64,000 bases of DNA from Laguncularia racemosa (lineage: Eukaryota > Streptophyta > Magnoliopsida > Myrtales > Combretaceae), in NCBI GenBank assembly GCA_037954665.1, contig JBBMOL010000012.1, forward strand, positions 2,356,001 through 2,420,000. The letters are read 5' to 3'. The position numbers and the translations under genes are program-made. Under the pieces are notes generated by a model that was not told the origin of the DNA, ran no database searches, and was given only the letters and a program-made list of their open reading frames with translations. Shown piece by piece: positions 1-12,545 of this stretch. How positions within the stretch are numbered: position 1 is the first letter of the stretch; every line of letters begins with the position of its first letter.

Positions 1-19
1 CCTTACAAATCGCCAAGCG

Positions 20-140
20 TAGCATTCAATAACAACATTTATAATCTCTTTTACTTGTGTGAGAGAGGGCTCGAGCCTTTTCAACCTCAAGAGATCTAAG
101 AACTACCACTAAACTGATGGCCTTTTACATCGTGCTTAGA
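20..140 (-). repeat. Possible tRNA-derived SINE remnant
   Basis: Read on the minus strand, positions 114-101 resemble a Pol III A box (core TTTAGTGGTAGTT) and positions 77-67 a B box (GGCTCGAGCCC). They are about 35 bases apart, as in plant tRNA-derived SINEs. I cannot see a clear head, tail or target-site duplication, so this may be a fragment or a chance match. Confidence 0.3.
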
Positions 141-509
141 TAAAAATGGTACATTATACCGAAAAGTTAGGAATGAAAGCAAATAGAAAGCATTGGCTGG
201 ATGACATTTCTACAACTAAACCTGACAATTCAGCACACAATTCATTAACCAAGATAGAATACGACACATTTATAAATAAATTTGTATAAATAAAACTTGA
301 TATGATTAATAAACATATCAAAATCTTTAAAATCATGTTCGTGCTCGGGTGCAACATTTGAGACCTATTTATAAAATCATTTAATAAATAAGTTTCTTGT
401 TTGATCAGTAAACCCGTTTAAAATTATTATTTATTTTGTTAAAAGATTCATTTTATACTTCACTACCTACATATTTTATGCTTTTCTCTTGTATAGACCT
501 CAATGTTAA

Positions 510-537
510 CACTACAAGAATTTTGACATTTGGTAAC
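510..537 (+). repeat. CACTA 5' terminal inverted repeat
   Basis: 28-bp terminal repeat starting CACTACAAGAATTTTG. It differs from the inverted 3' end at one position (G versus C at base 23) and is preceded by target duplication TAA at 507-509. Confidence 0.93.
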
Positions 538-637
538 TTTTGTAAATTTTGTAAACGTTACTAATTTGTAGATGATGTAGTAACATTTATTAAATGTTAC
601 AAAAAATATGATTTAGTAACATTTAATTTATAAATAA

Positions 638-2700
638 AAATTAAAGACAAATATATATATATATAATTTGATTTATAATATTTTTCTAAAATTAACCGCA
701 ATTAATCTTATAAAATATTTTCTACTTATAATTAAAAATTTAATATCATTGAAATTAAAACAAAAAATAAATAAATAAACTACAATTTTGAGATGCTAAA
801 CCTACCTCCATTTCCCATGTCTTGTCTTATGCTTTGTTTTTTGTTTCTTTAGTTCCATATCTGTCTCTCCATCAGGTGAAGATATTAGCTCTCTCCCTTC
901 ATGCTAGATATCATCGCCCGTATTGTCTTTCTCTCTACCATCACCCTAAAGCACCACCATCGCCCGAACACTGTCTCTCTCCTATTGCCCTGTAAACACT
1001 ATCAATTGCCCCTCTCCATCCTCTTTGTGCAAAACACCCATCACGACGAGAACACCCACTCATCACCCCCAAAACACTCACTCATTTCGCAAGCTCTTCC
1101 TCACCATTCTTTGATCACCAACAAAGCGCAGCTTGGAGGTATGGTTTTGGAACCCTAGTGCATCTTACTTTTTTGCTTTCCATGTTTTTCCCTTTCAAAT
1201 TTTATTAGATGATTCTAGGGTTCTTATGAGCATTACATGCTTATATTTCTCATAAGTCTTTCTAGATTAATCAATAACCCACCCATGTTTTTCCCTAGCA
1301 TGCATATATTTCTCATAAGTCCTTATGAACCTATGGTTGTGGTTGCTTAAGATGCTGCAAATGGGTTTGTGGCAGTTTGGCTATCTACACTAGTATGTAA
1401 GGTTTACAGTCTTCATAATTGTTCATATGTATATGGTTATAGTTTATTGGGAAGATTCAAGAGGGAGAGAGTCGTGTTTTGCTAGAAATCAATTATACCT
1501 TGTACATTGAAACAATTTGCATACATTGTTCCACTAGTGGGTTTGTTTACAATGTTATAGTAGATGCTCAATCTTCTTAAAAAAAAAATTGTTACTTGTT
1601 TCTCTTTTATTATAGTGTATTTAATTAACTGTGATAAAAAAAATTGGATTAAATCCTCCATAAATTCTCACACTAGAGTTGTACATATTATATTATAGTA
1701 GCATAAAAGCTATCCTATTTATGTTAAAAATAGGCTTATTAAGAAATGATACATTATGTGAAACAACAAGCAAGAAACAACTATAAAAACTGATGGAATC
1801 TACTACCAAAATCAGTGGGTGAAGTTTAGTGTTTATGTTGTTCTTTTCATCTTCGTGAGGTGAATGACATCAAGTAATGAAGGAATACCTTATATCATCT
1901 ACTATTATGTTGGCACATAGTGTACATCTTGCTTCTCTTTCATTGTTAGAGGTACTATTGATGGTTGATAGTGTCATTTGAACTTTGTAAGCTCCATTTA
2001 GTCTACCTGAATTGATTGATAAGGTTGGAGCTAAGGACAGGGTTGCATACTATGGAAGCTTCGTAGGTAAAATCAGAGGTTTGTATTGTTTCAAATGTTG
2101 CCATGGTGTGATCAATATGGCTTAAATTCTTCACAACTTCCTAGTGTAAGCCTAAGGTTGATAAATGCATTGAAGGAATTTGGTGGGATATGCTTTAGAG
2201 ACAGAGTTTCCCTTCTAACAATAGAGATCCAGGTAAGATTTTTGTGTGTGATTAATTAGTAAGTGCATCACAATTGAAATGATAATGCTATGGTGTCTTT
2301 ATTTCTATGTCACGTAACTTGTAGTCTTCTCTTTACTGTAACTTCTTGGTGAAATCGGAGTGCTATTGTGGTTTGTTGTTTCATTGAATGCAATGCATTT
2401 TTAATCCATATGAGAAATGTACTCATTCTTTCTTTTTTCTTCATTCTTAATGAAAGAACTAGTTACACTTATAAGAAAATATGACTTAATATTGATATCA
2501 AGGAAATGAAAGAACTAGTTACCTTATTAGCCATTACATTGATTGCTGATTGGCTCTTTAGAAATATATAAGAAGAGACAACATAAGAATGAGGACATTA
2601 AATTGGAGAATGCCTTCTCCCCATATAAGCACCATGAGCCTAACATAATAGCCTCTAATACATTGTTGAACAAAGAATAAGAGTGTCAAGGAATGCTAAA
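638..2700. other. CACTA 5' leader, no gene recognised
   Basis: This AT-rich interval follows the 5' subterminal repeats. It contains an 85-codon open frame at 901-1,158 that resembles no family I know and is rich in His and Pro, as low-complexity sequence would be. I see no domain, long frame or RNA gene here. It may be the untranslated leader or promoter of the transposase gene. Confidence 0.5.
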
Positions 2701-3680
2701 TCAGTTCCATACATGGTCTAATGCTGCAAAATACTGGTTAAACCTTAATGACAAGACAAAAACAATTCCTTTTTATTTCGTGCATTAGCTATTAGAAATC
2801 ATAGAAGTGGCACCATTCTCTTATAGATCCTAGTGGAGTACAAGAGAGGAGATAAACTAACATGCTCAAAATACTACCGGTCGTTGCTGTGACACTTGTG
2901 TTCTTTCGTCAATGGTGATAGTTGGATGTCGCTTAATGGAGATATTTAGGATTTGATAAAGGCTAATTTGAGAAATGGTCCATCTCCAAATGTATGGTGC
3001 TTGCATCCTTCAAAATCCCTCACATCAACACGGGATATAAGATTATGAAAGGTAAAAGTCCCCAAGATCCTTGGCATAGTCTGGCCTAGTTCAAGTCTCA
3101 AATACCAAGGCATAGTTTCTTCACTCAGATGACAACTAAAGAAAGGCTCTACACCCTGGATAGACTAAGAGAATAGAGTATCATAACGTCAAATACTTGC
3201 TCCTTGTATGGAACGAAGGAAGAAGACCACAAATTTGTTTTTTTAATGTGACTTAGCTAAGGAATTATGGACACTAGTCCAAAAGTGGCTTGATTAGGCA
3301 ATGAGGGATAGAGATGCAAGAAAAGATCACCCTTCTTCCTTTGATAACTCAATTTTGAGGATGAGTATAATGTTTAAGAAAGCAGCATCAGCTAGTCACT
3401 ATCAAATTTGGAAAGAAAGCAACCAAAGACATGTTGGGAAGCATCATGTGATCCAAACCTTACAACTAGAAGAGTTATGCGGTATATTGAATCTCTTCTC
3501 TAGTGTTTTTAAGCCAAGGGAGTGTTTTTTGTACCCATTTTTGTTAGGGGGTTGGTAATCTTTTAATTGATTGTATAGTTTAGTTTTGGATAGGATAGCT
3601 TTTAGTCTATTTATACACGGGATATGCCCCCATCAACCTTTATTAATGGAAAAAAATCTAAATTTCACCCAAAAAAAAAC
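2700..3680 (+). pseudogene. LINE (plant L1) 3' fragment with zf-RVT remnant
   Basis: Translating across frames and stops gives the end of a plant L1 ORF2. A stretch reading WHSL.WFKSQIPRHSFF followed by TTKERLYTLDRLREWS (about 3,075-3,175, with an in-frame stop) matches the zf-RVT domain that follows reverse transcriptase. Then comes a degenerate zinc-ligand region (SCSLYGTKEEDHK, about 3,197-3,235) and an intact 85-codon segment (3,301-3,558) with the downstream IWKE.N motif. The tail ends in a T-rich 3' UTR, then TTTATTAATGG and a short poly(A) at 3,670-3,679, which fixes the 3' end. The upstream boundary is unclear; 2,700 is a guess. It is 5' truncated, as most LINE copies are, and lies inside the CACTA element. 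Confidence 0.7.
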
Positions 3681-4619
3681 CAATTTTTTAAAGGTATTGT
3701 GCTATTAGCAAGTTTTCAATCCATAATATCATCTTCTATCCTAAATCATAATCTGTTTCAAAAATTTTCTTTACGATAACCAATTCATGTAGTTCTAGGA
3801 TCTTATGAAAGCCTTGTATATGTTAGGTTAGTAGGTATTTTCCTAATTATAGCCAACAAGGTCCTTTAAGCTTTCTATTAGATCTAATGAGTAAGACAAT
3901 CTTTTTACTATGTCGAATATTCTACTTAAACTATGGTTGAAATTCTCAAATCATAATACATGATTCATGGTGAGTGTCGAGTCTAATTTTTGAATTCCCA
4001 TTCCTAATCCGATCTAAACTAAACCCTATGCTCATCTAATCTAGATCCTCGACTTGGGTTAGGAATTTCGTTTGATTTTTGGAGTCGCCACCCAACTGTT
4101 GTTAGGAAAAAGTGAATTAAGACTAAAGGAGCGGATTAGTCTTAATTTGGACTACTAGTCGTCGTTATTTCCTCTTCTCGTTTTTGTGAGAAGAAAAAAA
4201 GGGAAAACCAGAGTTTCTAAGTCCGGAGGCTAACCTATTAAAACCTGTACGGTTACCACATAATCTCCTAAAATTGTTCATCTTTAGAAATGTGTTTTAT
4301 TGTGTTTCTGTTAATTTTTGTTATGTTTTTGAATTTATTTCAGAAAAAAGGATTTTTCATTTATTTTATGGGTTGACCCGAATGGGTGCCTACGTACCTG
4401 CTATTCAGGATCAAACAAGTCGTAGTTCACTTTTCTGAAAATCTTTAGTGCATTAGTGAATTTTAATTTTGAAATTTCTTTCGATTTATGTTCTTACCAT
4501 TTTTTGGATTTTTCCTAAAAAACCTCTAAGCCTAAGCTTGATTTCATTTTGAAAGTGATTTTTGTAAGGAAAACATCAATTTTGATTTATTTGATGAAAA
4601 TGATTTCTCTAAGTGCTAA

Positions 4620-5130
4620 AACTTATTTATTTATCTTTTTATGATTTTTTATGACTTTTTATGATTTTTGTTATTTTTGTGATTTCTGAGAATTTTTGGG
4701 GATTTTGTGGTTTTTGGGAATTTTTTGTTGATTTTCGTGATTTTTGGGAGTTTTGTGATTTTTGTGATTTTTTGGGAATTTTGTTAATTTTCGTGATTTT
4801 TGGGAATTTTTGTGATTTTTGTGATTTTTTTGGGAATTTTGTTCATTGTCTATCCTATTTGACATCTAAAATTTTATGATTTATTTTCCTAATTTTTTAT
4901 TAATTTTTATTATTTTTTATTATTATTATTATTGTTTTTTTTATTTTTATTTATCTATTTATTATTATTTTTTTATTTTTTCTACATTATTAAATTCTAG
5001 AAAAATCTAATTTCTACATTTTCCTATTTATTAAAAATAACACATAAATAAATAAATAAATAACTAAATAACAAATAATACATTAATTAATTAATTCGGA
5101 ATAAATAAATAAACAAAATTAATTAAATAA
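4620..5130. repeat. Low-complexity T/A-rich tract inside solo LTR A
   Basis: Reiterated GATTTTTGTGATTTTTGGGA-like units run from about 4,640 to 4,850, followed by (TTA)n and ATAAATAA-type simple sequence to 5,130. Open frames on both strands here are products of the repetition, not genes. Copy B has a less regular version (21,450-21,950). Confidence 0.85.
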
Positions 5131-5430
5131 AAAAATCCGGAAAATCCGACTTACCTGGATCCGGGTCGGTGCGCGTGTCGGATCGGTCGGACACGGCGGT
5201 GGGGTTGGCTCGTTCACGGCGTTCCGGCGGTCCTTTACGACGGGTGAAGTGTCGAATCCTAGCTTCTTGAGGGTGCTGAATCCGATGGTGGTGGCGGTTT
5301 ACTCCCAGAACGTCTCCTTGCGGTGGCTCAACTTCGATCGGCGGTCGCAACTTTGGGTTTCCTCCGATCTACACTCTTTTCTCTCTCTCTCGCAATTCTG
5401 ATATGTTCTCTTGCTTCCTCATCTCCTCCT

Positions 5431-5730
5431 CTATTTATAGGCGCTTGAAAACGAGCTGGATAAGCTCGGATTTCCTCCGATTGAAGCTGATCGGATTTTC
5501 GGTTGAAAAACCAACTCCGATTCGTGCCCATCCAATGATTTGTTGCGATTTGATTTTAATTAGATAATGTTTATCTTATCTTTGTTGAAGATCTGTTGGA
5601 TTTGTGCAAAAAAAATCGAATCAAAACGGCCGAAATACGAATTTTTTCCTCGCCGGCGATCTCGGGCTCGAGGTAGGAGACGATCACGTGCCCGGCGCGT
5701 GCGCTTCCTTCAGCCAATCAGATGTCGCCA
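5431..5730 (-). promoter_or_regulatory. Inferred Pol II promoter of solo LTR copy A
   Basis: On the minus strand a TATAAATAG box (5,431-5,439) is preceded by an ATTGGCTG CCAAT-type box (5,712-5,719) and by CACGTG-like G-boxes near 5,686-5,691 and 5,729-5,734. It is followed by a leader rich in GAGA repeats (about 5,382-5,397). The arrangement is shared with copy B. No transcript evidence is available here. Confidence 0.6.
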
Positions 5731-5775
5731 CGTGTCCTAGGCAAATGAGAAAAATCGCAAAACGCGGAAACTGCT

Positions 5776-5858
5776 TCCCCCGCGATTCGAACGTCTGACC
5801 GAGCCCACCCCCCCCCCCGTGCGCACTTAGCCATGGTCCGAACCAGCTGGGCTAGCCC
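5776..5858 (-). other. tRNA-like segment (Pol III A and B boxes) in LTR U3, copy A
   Basis: The minus strand starts GGGCTAGCCCAGCTGG, matching a tRNA A box, and ends ACGTTCGAATCGC, matching a B box. The interval is tRNA-sized, slightly stretched by a run of ten C at 5,809-5,818. The acceptor stem does not pair, so it is not a functional tRNA. The equivalent segment in copy B (22,582-22,655) keeps both boxes. It lies upstream of, and in the same direction as, the LTR's TATA box. Confidence 0.7.
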
Positions 5859-6139
5859 ACTTTCACGATTTTATTTATTTCGCAAATTGCATATATGCAA
5901 TGCGATTTTTCTATTTTTTTGTATTTTTTGAAATTTCAAAAATTTGTAAAAAATGTTTATTATTCATTATTACTATTTTCGAAATCATTTTTCAAAATTG
6001 ATGTGTTTTCCTATTTATTTTTATTTTTTGAACATTTTTATTATTTTATGCTAAATTAGGAAAAATTTGGAAAAATTGAAAATTGATTATTATTGAAAAT
6101 TATTGACTCCTAGGGCAAAAATGGGGTGTTTACAGTGAG

Positions 6140-6955
6140 AATAGAGTAGGTTTCTTCATATGCTAAAAATATATTGGATGCTAGAAAAAGCAATGCTTGC
6201 CTTAACTACTTGCCTTCCCATGCTAAAAATATCTCTTTTTGAGATAAAAATCCCCTTTGCTTGGAAGCCAGCAACTCTCCTCTGCCTCAACCGCTTGCCT
6301 CAAGAAGGATGTTACTTGTGTTTGTCTTTTACTTTGTTTAGCTTGATTAGAACACTTTCCATATACATAATTATATGGTTTCATTTTTCTTTTCCAATTG
6401 AAGAAGTTAATTTAATTTTATGTTTACTCTATCATACTGCCCTTTCATCGTTGAGTATAATAGAGCACTTACCTTCCATCATAGACCACAACAAAGCAAT
6501 CATTTATGACATCATCGAGCCTCTCCTCTCTACTCCAACTACCAACAGTACACATTGCCTCCTTTGAGTTTCCTCAAGTAAGTTAATATGTCTTAAATAA
6601 TGTCTTCATCATACATCATTGCCTTCATGTGAGCACTTTGAGATGTGCAAGATGGCATTGGAATATATACTTTACAAGGAGTTGATATTGAAATTAGCTC
6701 ATAATGCAATAGTAATAATAATTACACTACTAAGCAAACATAATAATGTTTCTTTGGTAGAAGAATAACCATTTTCACTTATCATAAAATTTATCAAAAA
6801 GTCGTATATTGATAAGTTTGTGACTACAACTAGGTGCCCAATTATAGATATTTAATCGAATGATTAAATTCTAGAATATCACTCTATTCCCATTCGTTAT
6901 TTGCCCATTTTCAGGTATCATAGTTTTACATGTTCTTTTGGAGTCATATTCCTGT
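6140..6955. other. CACTA interior between solo LTR and transposase, no gene
   Basis: An AT-rich stretch containing a 135-codon open frame (6,160-6,567) with no recognisable domain and biased toward Leu/Ile/Ser. I treat it as untranslated leader or intron of the transposase gene. Confidence 0.5.
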
Positions 6956-6959
6956 AAGC

Positions 6960-9900
6960 ATGGATAAGAGTTGGATGGCTGCAAACATCAAGTTTGAGGA
7001 GTATCAACATGGTGTGGAATACTTCTTTGTGTATTTGTGCTTGAAGTATAGGGTGAATGCGAGAATAAATTGTCCATGTAGGAGATGCTTGAATGATAAG
7101 TTGCATCCTCCACATGTGATCAGAGCTCACCTACTTATAGATGGGGTAGATATAACCTATCGGTGTTGGATTTATCATGGAGAGGAGTCGAGTATTCGAT
7201 TACCTCCAATAGATTGAGGTAGGAGGCGAGATAGAGAATGGGAAGCAGGACCACCCATAGAGGAGGAATGTCTAGGGGTGGGATGTGATGATAAAGGTGG
7301 ACTTGATGAGATGCTAGAAGATGTGGAAGCCTTCACCAATAATGAAGATGAAGAATCATCCCCTGGAGGTGGTATTGATGTTCCACGGGATTTTCTAGAT
7401 GGGCTAAGAGTTGACTCACAAGAGGAGCTTTATTCAAGTTGCAAGTTATCTAAGTTTGAATTTATAGTGAAGCTTCTCCTCTTGAAGGTGTACAATAAGT
7501 GGAGCAACAAGTCCTTTGACATGCTTCTTCAACTTCTACAAGATGCAATCCCCAATGGTGAATCTCTTCCTAAGTCTTATTATTTTGCAAATAGGTACTT
7601 ACACAGGTTAGGCATAGGCTGTCATTACATTCATGTATGTAAATATGATTGTTGCTTATTTTGGGGTGATAATGAGCATTTAAAGCAATGTCCTACTTAT
7701 GGTACTTCAAGGTATAAGGTGTGTAGTAGAGTTGAGAAGGCCATTCCTCATAAAGTTTTATGTTACTTTCCTATAAAGCCTAGGTTGCAACGCCTTTTCA
7801 TGATATCTAAAGTTGCCTAGAAAATGCGTTGGCATAAGGAGGAGCATAAGAGAAGGGAAAATGTAATGAGCCATCCTGTAATGGGTTAACTTAGATGAAT
7901 TTCGACATTGAGTTTCCTAAGTTTGCGATGGATGCTCGCAATGTTAGATTAAGGCTAGCTAGTGATGGTTTCAATCCATTTGGGAATATGAGACAATCAC
8001 ATAGTATGTGGCCGGTTGTGCTTTTGGCATATAACTTGCCTCCTTGGATGTGTATGAAGAAAGAGTACTTGATGATGTCAATGTTGATTCCAGGACCTAA
8101 GGCACCTAGCAATGAGATTGACATTTACTTACAACCATTGATTAATGAGTTAAGGGATCTTTAGGATAATGGGTTGCACACATATGATGCATTTTCAAAG
8201 ACAACATTCAACATGCATGCAGCCTTAATGTGGACTATAAATGACTTTCTAGCATATGAAAACCTATCAGGGTGGAGCATGAAGGGGTATCATGCTTGTC
8301 CAGTATGCCAAGATCAAACACCATCAATGAGGCTCAATGGAAAGATTGGATACACTGGTCATAGAATGTGGCTTCCTAGGGACCATAGATGGAGACGTAG
8401 CTTAAAATTTGATGGAAGTCGTGACACTCATTAAATGCCACAAGAATTTTCTGGTGAGGAAATTGTCCACCAATTGCAATTTATAAGTGATGTGTGCATG
8501 GGTAAGCATCCAAGGAAGGTTAGAATGGTTCATCGTCCTGAAGACCTTAATTAGAAAAAAAGGTCAATATTCTTTCAACTTCCATATTGGTTAAAGCTAA
8601 TGTTGCGACATAATTTAGATGTCATGCACATTGAGAAGAATATATGTGACAATGTTGTTGGTACTATACTCGAGATTGATGGCAAAACAAAGGACACCTA
8701 CAAGGCTAGACTTGATATGGAGGATCTTGGTATTAAGAAGGAATTACATTTGGTGAAGCAAGGCAATGACAAGTATTTAATTCCATTTGCTAGCTATACA
8801 TTAAGTCCTATAGAAAGGAGAAGATTCTATCAATTCCTAATGGGTGTTAGCTTACCTAATGGAGTTGCATCACATATCGGTAGGTGCATAAATGAGTTAA
8901 GCATAAAGCTGTCTGGGATGAAGAGCCATGATTGCCTTGTGATGCTTCAAAGGTTGTTACCTGTAAGTGTTCATGGCATGTTGCCAAATGATGTTGCGAC
9001 GGTTATAGCTGAACTTGGTTCATTTTTTGAGAAGGTACGCAAGTGGATTCTCAATGTCAATGAGGTAAAGCAAATGCAAAGCGATATTGTTACCATATTG
9101 TGCAAATTGGAATTGATCTTTCCTCCTGTGTTCTTTGATGTGATGGTGCATTTAGCTGTACACTTACCTAACAAACTATTACTTGCCAAACTTGTTGCAT
9201 ATCAATGGATGTATCCCATAGAAAGGTATGAGTGTGTAAGTAGAATGTAATCCTTTATAACTGTTAGTCAACTCTTCATCATTCTTTTTTTTTTTTTTTT
9301 GTTAAATTTAGATACTTAGGCTCTCTCAAGGAGTTTGTTAGGAACAAGGCTTTTCCAGAAGGCTCCATAACAAAAGCTTACATTATACATGAATGCTTAG
9401 CATAGTGCTCCCTCCACTTACTAGGTGTTGAGACAATTTTCAATCATCCTGATAGGAATTATGATACCATGAAGAAGGTGGCATAGATGTGTTTACAAAT
9501 AGGGTTGGTTTTATTTCTTCTTCCACATACATGGCCTTATTAGAAGAAGAGGTAGAAGTAGCGAAGTGGTATATCATTAATAATTGTTCTGAGGTTCAAC
9601 CTTATTTAAAGTAAGCATGGATTACTGTATTTTGAACTATGGGAATAATGTGAAATATGTTTGCAATTAAAGTTCACTATGTGTTACAAGGAACATATAA
9701 GTATCTTACATACACAATATGATGATGACATTGATCAACACCACAAATGAAAATTTGGTCAGTGGCTCATGAAAAAGGTAAATGTTACTCTTACTCAAGA
9801 GAACTTCTTGTAAGTGAATTGTGATGTTAAGTTGCTTGATATTTTGTAGATGAGCACGTTATACGAAAGTTCTTATCCGGTTAAAAGTGTCTTATATGCA

Positions 9901-10665
9901 TTATCAGTTGGACCTAACTCATGTTTCGAGAGATACAATAAATTAATATATAACTGCATTCAATATCACACTTTCGATTTCGATAGTCGAAAGAAGACCC
10001 AAAATATTGGAGTACTTGTAGAAGGAAACCAAGGAGACATGCATTCGTCAATGGAGTTTTACGGTGTTTTAATTGACATATATAGGTTTTCTTACATTCG
10101 AAATAAATGGGTTTTCTTATTTAAGTGTAAGTGGTGGGACACCAATGAGCTCCATCATAATGTAAGAGTTGATAATGGGTTCAAAAGTATCAACATAACA
10201 CGTACATGGTATGAGAGTGATCTATATGTGTTGGCATCGCAAGCTAAACAAATATATTACCTAGAAGGCTTGAAACTAGGCAATGATTGGCGTGTGGTGC
10301 AGCACTTTGAGCATTGTTATATTTATGACATAAGTTGTCTTACTGGTGCAATGAATTTATTTGATGACGTGGAAACTCATTTATGCAATGAAAATACAGA
10401 CAATCTACTCTTGCAAGATGAGGATAGAGGAAATCTAGTGTCTCCTATAATTGATTGTGATATAGATGTGTTGTTGAGAACAGATGTATGCCTTGAGACC
10501 ATTGTTGGAGATATAGAAAGGGTTATCCAAGTTTTAAATGGCACACAACATGATGATAATTTTGATTATTATGAAGATGAAGATGATGAGGTCGATGAAA
10601 CACTTATGGATTACAATAATAGCAACGAAGATTGTGAGTATTTTAATTATATTCATGTGAATTAG
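6960..10665 (+). pseudogene. CACTA TNP2-type transposase, broken
   Basis: Domains appear in the family's usual order. First is a transposase-associated domain (from ATG 6,960; MDKSWM...EYQHGV...CPCRRCLN...HGE; to 7,217). Next is the TNP2/Transposase_21 core (about 7,430-8,440) with CKYDCCLFW, KPRLQRLFM, FNPFGNM, SMWPVVLLAYNLPPWMC, LIPGPKAPSN and GYHACPVC. Then a segment DVMHIEKNICDNVVGT and a DUF4218 domain (to about 9,480), and a DUF4216 domain (9,850-10,665; SVGPNSCFERYN...WVFLFKCKWWD). An intron fits about 9,223-9,310 because PIER resumes as YLGSLKEFVRN. Lesions are in-frame stops at 7,215-7,217, 8,162-8,164, 8,432-8,434, about 8,552, and in the DUF4218 tail, plus a frameshift between 7,820 and 7,900. 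The TAG at 8,162 replaces an expected Trp. The encoded protein would bind the element ends and catalyse transposition; this copy cannot. Confidence 0.92.
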
Positions 10666-10852
10666 ATGCTGCTCCAATGATATTTGTGTCATCACCATGC
10701 TACTAGATCTTGCTTAACAAACATAATTAAGTTACGTACAATGTTACTTTATCCTTTTTAAGTCGCAATTTTATTTTGTCATTTTATAATCTTATGGAAT
10801 CACATCAACTATTCATTTCATCTTTGTGTCATGTTTTTACTGTAGGATTGTC

Positions 10853-12545
10853 ATGGCTAGAAGAAAAAAGGTTGGACAAAGAAGGGGAGAAAGGATTGTA
10901 CGAAAGGCTTGACCCATTGTCAATATACCATCAAATTCTCAGGATGTTGAGGAAGAGCAACATCCATCGCCTCCAGTGGAGCAACATCCATCTCCTCAAG
11001 AATGTGAAGATGCTATAAGTTCCTTGGCTCATAATTCGGTTGTAACAGATGCTCCCTTGATGCATACTCATGTCATCCCCAACAATCGTGGAAATACAAA
11101 TCCACCACATAACTGTCCACCTACTTCTATTCCTAGCTCAGGTAATTACGTGTAGCTTAATTGTTCATACAACTTGCTACATAAAAGTTAGTAACCATTA
11201 CTAAAAAGTATTTCCTTCTGTTGTAGTTAATGCTAGCACATCATCACACTGCAATAGGAGATGTATATATAAAGGATAAGCACTAGAGAAGGAGAACAAT
11301 AGATGGAAGGGTAGGATGGTAATAGAGTTTGATGCTTCTACAGGCCATCTAATTACGAGAGACCATTAAGCTAAATTAGCATATGAGATTGGGAAAGCTT
11401 ACAGGGACTTATTGCCACTATATCTTGAGAGTGATTGGAGAACACTTCCAGTATCCAAGAAGAGGCAGGCTTGGGCAAGAGTACAGGTTAGGAGGTCTTT
11501 ATATCAATCAAGTATGATATGGAAATTATTCTTTGTTTTCAATTGTCATGACTAAATCTTTGCTTTGCAAAATTAACTTAATATTGACTATATTATGAGT
11601 GATCCAGATAAATTCAATGACGTTGATAGATGGATGGGACATCTCCATAGGAAATTTCAATGTAATGTTCACAAAAAATGGAAAAATGAGGGTGATAATG
11701 GACGACCAAGGACCTGTAGTGATGAGGATTGGAAAAAAGGTCACAAATATGTGGAATCATGAGGCCTTGGAAGAGATGAATATGCTAGAATCAAATAATC
11801 CACATGAAAAGGTAAGTTCTAATTAAACAATACTTCTTTGTAATATCAAAAAATGATTTCAACAATTCATTTGTTATTTTGACTAATAGAAAACAAAGTC
11901 AATGAATGAAAAGTATGCACGCAGTTGTATAAAATATCTACATAAAGTAAGGAGTAAGTCCTTTGAAAGTAAGAAGTTTAAGTATGTAAGTATTATAGCT
12001 AATGTTATATATTTAATGGTGAAATGGGTCAGATATTTAATATTTTGTTGTTTATTCAATTAGATTGAGTAACACAAAGAAGCACCTGATGCTATTGAAT
12101 TCTTCAAGCAAACTCGATTTTGTGAGATTAGATTGAATGGTACTAATGGTTGGGTCTCTCAACAAGCTGCAGATGATTATGTTAGTATAAAGAATACATT
12201 TTTTACATTACATAGTTAGAATATACTATGGGGTGGAATGTTTTTAACATTTGTCCTTATTATTAATAATATAGGCTAAAATGGTTCAATTGTTTAAAGA
12301 GTCACAAAGCTCAAACACACCAAAGTCTGCTTTAGAGATTGTTGATCAATATATGAATGCAAATTCTAGGACAAATTACCATCCGAGTTGTGATTATGGG
12401 CCACTAGCTATAGGAAAATCAATGTAGAATTGGGAATAAAAAAATGATGAAAATAAAAGATTGTGGGAAGAACTTGAAGCGAAGAAACAATGGAGCGAAA
12501 AGCAAGATGTTCAATTTGAGGAATTAAATAATTTACAACAGGCTT
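10853..12545 (+). pseudogene. CACTA second gene, Transposase_24 (TNPA-like), broken
   Basis: A basic N-terminus (MARRKKVGQRRGERIVRK from ATG 10,853) is followed by a stop, then a Pro/His-rich segment. After probable introns (about 11,142-11,226, 11,488-11,596 and others) come segments typical of plant Transposase_24: GRMVIEFDASTGHLITRDH, LAYEIGKAYRDLLP, YLESDWRTLP (about 11,305-11,490), DRWMGHLHRKFQ and CNVHKKWKNEGDNGRPR (about 11,620-11,712), LNGTNGWVS (about 12,133), and a Lys/Glu-rich coiled-coil end (12,430-12,545). Several stops interrupt it. In En/Spm this gene encodes the accessory protein that binds subterminal repeats. Exon limits are approximate. Confidence 0.78.

Larger units (their letters stand above)
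3975..6134 (-). mobile_element. Solo LTR, copy A (nested in the CACTA element)
   Basis: A 2,160-bp unit with TGT...ACA ends, flanked by a perfect 5-bp duplication GTGAG (3,970-3,974 and 6,135-6,139). A related unit at 20,808-22,944 has its own different duplication, so both are complete solo LTRs. Transcription is inferred to run on the minus strand: only there is there a canonical TATAAATAG box with a downstream CT/AG-rich leader, and the minus-strand start TGTAAACACCCC fits a plant LTR start. In that direction the order is U3 with a tRNA-like segment, CCAAT box, TATA box, leader, a T/A-rich low-complexity tract, then a conserved block around GTACGTAGGCA (near 4,387-4,398). No internal domain of the parent element is present, as expected after recombination between two LTRs. 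Confidence 0.92.

Noticed and set aside
4661..4879. Overlapping plus and minus open frames rich in Phe or Asn/Lys
   Set aside because: Produced by GATTTTTGTG simple repeats in the LTR; both strands are open for the same trivial reason.
6160..6567. 135-codon plus frame inside the CACTA element
   Set aside because: Longest frame in its interval but with no domain and biased composition; no matching protein in CACTA elements known to me.
7215..7217. Could the CACTA transposase stops be real gene boundaries (several small genes)?
   Set aside because: Domains continue in the same order and largely the same frame across them, so they are lesions in one gene.
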